Of a DNA stretch of 16,532 nucleotides, positions 14,533 through 16,532 are shown piece by piece (position 1 is the first letter of the stretch; each line of letters starts with the position of its first letter). Below the pieces are notes generated by a model. That model saw nothing but the letters and a program-made list of their open reading frames with translations. It made no database searches and was not told where the DNA came from. The DNA is taken from assembly GCA_945870115.1 (NCBI GenBank), contig CAMBRH010000039.1, positions 1 to 16,532 on the forward strand. Direction: 5' to 3'. The translations under genes and the position numbers were made by a program. This stretch comes from Chitinophaga pinensis. GTDB taxonomy: Bacteria > Bacteroidota > Bacteroidia > Flavobacteriales_D > Crocinitomicaceae.

Positions 14533-15532
14533 AGTTTCTTTTGTCAAGTTTAAGCCAATCAAGTGTTGCATTGTGAAAAATATTTTCTTGATCCAAAAGT
14601 GATATGTCACTTTGTTCGATAAATTTTCCAATTTCTAGATCACCTAAAGGAAAAGGATAATCAGTTCCAAAACAAACTTTTGAACTTCCTTGTAATTTTA
14701 GAATGTATTTTAATAAATCTATGTCGTGTGTTGCACTGTCAACCCAAAATTTCCCAATATAATCTCTTGGATTAATTGGATTATCTATGGCAACTAAATC
14801 TGGACGACAATTAAATCCGTGTTCAATTCTTCCAATTGTTGGTAGAAATGAACCACCAGCATGAGCAAAACACACGCGTAATTTTGGAAGTTTTTCGAAA
14901 ATTCCACCAAAAATCATCGAACAAGCTGCTCGAGATGTTTCAGCAGGCATTCCAACTAGCCAAGGAAGCCAGTATTTTTTCATGTCGTCTTCTCCCATCA
15001 TTTGCCAAGGATGAATTAAAACAGCTAAATCTAATTTTTCACAAGCCTCAAAAATGGGAAAAAATTCTTCTTCATTCAAATTACGATTGTTGATATTACT
15101 GCCAATTTGAATCCCATGCATCCCATTTTTTTTAATTCTTTCTAATTCTTGTATCGCTAATTTAGTATCTTGCATTGGAATTGTACCCAAACCAATATAA
15201 TTTTTCGGAAAGCGAGCAACAAGATCTGAAATGTGATCATTTAAGAATTTGGATGTTTCCAAACAATCTTTTCCTGAAGCCCAATAAGAAAATAAAACAG
15301 GAATTGTACAAACCACTTGAACTGTTGTGTTGAAATTTGCATATTCGTCAATTCTAATTTTTTCATCCCAACAATTTTCTTGAATACGGCGAAAAAATTT
15401 TCCGCCCTGCATCATATCCGCAGAGTTATCATTATTATGTTCCAAAAAAATAAAATCCCCATATCCAAATTTTGTTGTCCAATCTGGAAGATTCTTTGGA
15501 ATAATGTGGGTGTGCATGTCAATTTTCAACAT
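14522..15532 (-). CDS. 2-amino-3-carboxymuconate-6-semialdehyde decarboxylase (ACMSD)
   Basis: This 336-residue amidohydrolase-fold enzyme decarboxylates 2-amino-3-carboxymuconate semialdehyde in the kynurenine route of tryptophan breakdown, steering carbon away from quinolinate and NAD synthesis. Length equals that of human ACMSD, and resemblance is high throughout. Zinc ligands are present: His7 and His9 in MHTH, His174 in IHPW, the CFAHAGG His, and Asp291 in GTDYPFP. FFRRIQENCWD (46-56, with the substrate-binding Arg) and KYWLPWLVGMPAET also match. It is cytosolic. No other kynurenine-pathway gene is in the window. It is 114 bases downstream of tcdA with a heptamer tandem repeat between. 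Its C-terminus (NYEL-stop) overlaps a heptamer-like array. Confidence 0.93.
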   Translation of the reverse strand: MLKIDMHTHIIPKNLPDWTTKFGYGDFIFLEHNNDNSADMMQGGKFFRRIQENCWDEKIRIDEYANFNTTVQVVCTIPVLFSYWASGKDCLETSKFLNDHISDLVARFPKNYIGLGTIPMQDTKLAIQELERIKKNGMHGIQIGSNINNRNLNEEEFFPIFEACEKLDLAVLIHPWQMMGEDDMKKYWLPWLVGMPAETSRAACSMIFGGIFEKLPKLRVCFAHAGGSFLPTIGRIEHGFNCRPDLVAIDNPINPRDYIGKFWVDSATHDIDLLKYILKLQGSSKVCFGTDYPFPLGDLEIGKFIEQSDISLLDQENIFHNATLDWLKLDKRNYEL

Positions 15533-15587
15533 AATTTTTTAATTTAAAATGGGTATATTTTCTAAAATAGCTTTTTATATTTTTTAA

Positions 15588-15657
15588 AACTCATAACTCA
15601 TAACTCATAACTCATAACTCATAACTCATAACTCATAACTCATAATTCATAATTCAT
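15588..15657. repeat. Tandem heptanucleotide array, ten units
   Basis: Eight perfect copies of AACTCAT (15588-15643) are followed by two of AATTCAT (15644-15657), without gaps. On the minus strand the unit reads ATGAGTT or ATGAATT. The array covers the tcdA stop codon and lies in the gap before the ACMSD gene. It is a simple-sequence repeat likely to vary in copy number by replication slippage. Confidence 0.97.
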
Positions 15658-16378
15658 CTTTCGTTCTAAGATATTTAATCACCTCAGCTGCTCCAACTAA
15701 TCCAAAAAGTGCAGGCATATAACTGATTGTTCCATAAAAAGATTTTTTATAATTTTTACCATCAGTCATTTTTAGCGACGATTTATCTTGGATTTCTGAT
15801 GAAAAAACAGCTTTCACTTTTTTATATGTGATGTCTTTCCTTTTAAGGCGCTTTTTAATTTGAAGGGCAAGTTTGCAATTATAAGTTTTTTCTAAACTTG
15901 AAACTTGAATTTTTGAGCAATCAACTTTTCCTCCCGCCCCTAGATGTGAAATTAATTTTATTTTTAGTCTGATACAAGCAACAATCCATTCAATTTTTGG
16001 GCTAACAGAATCGATGCAATCCATTACATAATCTGGTTTTTCTTCTTTTAGAATTTCCCAAACACGCTCAGGTTCAACAAATTCTTCAATAGTTTTTAAA
16101 TTAACGTCAGGATTAATATCACGAATTCTTTCGGCTAAAACAACGGCTTTATTTCTTCCAATTGTTGAATCTAAAGCAGTTAATTGTCGGTTTTTATTTG
16201 TTTCATCAAAAGAATCTCCGTCAATCAAAGTAATTCTACCAACTCCAGCACGAGCAATAAATTCTCCTGCAAAAGATCCAATTCCTCCCAAACCTACAAT
16301 TAATACATGAGAATTTTTTAATTTCTCTATTTGTTCCGTTCCAATTAATAATTCAGAACGTTCTAACCATTTTGCCAT
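15647..16378 (-). CDS. tcdA: tRNA threonylcarbamoyladenosine dehydratase (TcdA/CsdL, ThiF/E1-like)
   Basis: A 243-residue ATP-dependent enzyme that cyclises t6A at position 37 of ANN-decoding tRNAs to ct6A. The E1-like Rossmann nucleotide-binding loop is VGLGGIGSFAGEFIARAGVG (28-47), followed by LIDGDSFDETNKNRQ (51-65), where Asp, Asn, Arg and Gln of the adenylation site occur in the usual order. MDCIDSVSPK and SHLGAGGKVDCSKI follow, then the C-terminal region with ALFGLVGAAEVIKYL. It is slightly shorter than E. coli TcdA (268). The start overlaps the end of a TatD-like gene by 16 bases, implying coupled translation. Its final codons and TGA stop are built from the first heptamer units of the tandem array at 15588-15657, ending KDEL. 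Confidence 0.94.
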   Translation of the reverse strand: MAKWLERSELLIGTEQIEKLKNSHVLIVGLGGIGSFAGEFIARAGVGRITLIDGDSFDETNKNRQLTALDSTIGRNKAVVLAERIRDINPDVNLKTIEEFVEPERVWEILKEEKPDYVMDCIDSVSPKIEWIVACIRLKIKLISHLGAGGKVDCSKIQVSSLEKTYNCKLALQIKKRLKRKDITYKKVKAVFSSEIQDKSSLKMTDGKNYKKSFYGTISYMPALFGLVGAAEVIKYLRTKDEL

Positions 16379-16532
16379 TTTTTAAATGTTCTAATAAAAT
16401 TTTCTTCAATTTGTAATTCAAGCTGCTGCAAAGATATATTTTTTATTTGTGCCACTTTCAAATAAATTTCCCTAATGTCAATTTTTTGTGTTTCTGAGTT
16501 TATCGAAGAATCATCAGTTTCTAAAAGCAGTT
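16363..16532 (-). CDS. TatD-family hydrolase-like protein, C-terminal end only
   Basis: A minus-strand frame is open from the right edge to a TAG at 16363-16365, giving 55 residues, LLLETDDSS...IDIREIYLKVAQIKNISLQQL...IEENFIRTF and a short basic tail. LLETD followed by a Y-x-x-VA-x-IK helix and N-x-x-R-x-F is the characteristic end of TatD metal-dependent DNases, the first Asp being a metal-site residue. The N-terminus and most metal ligands are outside the window, so activity cannot be judged. It overlaps tcdA by 16 bases, a pairing common in Flavobacteria. Confidence 0.75.
   Translation of the reverse strand, partial: LLLETDDSSINSETQKIDIREIYLKVAQIKNISLQQLELQIEENFIRTFKKWQNG

Noticed and set aside
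15588..15657. The tandem array as a CRISPR
   Set aside because: Units are seven bases long with no spacers, which is a microsatellite-type repeat.

Overview
The window looks like a piece of chromosome from a member of the Bacteroidota, most likely a Flavobacterium-like Flavobacteriaceae. The reasons are very A+T-rich DNA (near 30% G+C by eye), signal peptides ending in FGQ or FSQ, a type IX secretion (T9SS) type A C-terminal sorting domain, a TonB-dependent receptor with an N-terminal carboxypeptidase-like repeat, a DUF2795 protein, a DUF4301 protein, weak Shine-Dalgarno sites, and several matches to the Bacteroidota promoter TTTG-N17..21-TAnnTTTG. No rRNA, tRNA, transposase, prophage or CRISPR array is visible. 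Most of it reads as ordinary core or semi-core chromosome.

Layout. 1-4602 (minus strand): a surface-protein block of a secreted lamin-tail/T9SS protein, a TonB-dependent receptor, and the N-terminal part of a secreted choice-of-anchor D-type protein that runs off the left edge. A strong hairpin terminator lies between the first two. 4936-8616 (plus): a secreted dipeptidyl peptidase IV (S9B), then citrate synthase gltA with its own promoter-like site. 8617-8884: three hairpins in a row, the last a terminator. 8885-11167 (plus): a tight cluster of polyprenyl-phosphate glycosyltransferase, HAD-IIIA phosphatase and exported YwqK/MORN-like repeat protein; the last two overlap. It ends at a bidirectional terminator shared with the facing genes. 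11238-12939 (minus): a SAM methyltransferase, a PduO-type cobalamin adenosyltransferase, and a DUF2795 protein with a perfect promoter of its own. 12968-14371 (plus): a DUF4301 protein whose perfect promoter lies inside the divergent methyltransferase gene. 14522-16532 (minus): a TatD-like hydrolase end, tRNA t6A dehydratase tcdA, and ACMSD of the kynurenine pathway.

Functionally this is a mix: extracellular protein and nutrient use (receptor, secreted adhesin-like proteins, DPP IV), central metabolism (gltA), probable envelope glycan or lipid modification (glycosyltransferase cluster), cofactor metabolism (adenosylcobalamin), tRNA modification (tcdA) and tryptophan breakdown (ACMSD).

The most unusual sequence-level signals are heptanucleotide tandem arrays overlapping the stop codons of two minus-strand genes, a small G+C-richer island after DUF4301, a TTG start preceded by an in-frame ATG-TAA under a perfect -7 box, a hairpin cluster after gltA, and a 12-bp inverted repeat bracketing the gltA promoter region. 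No convincing new defence or mobile system was found.
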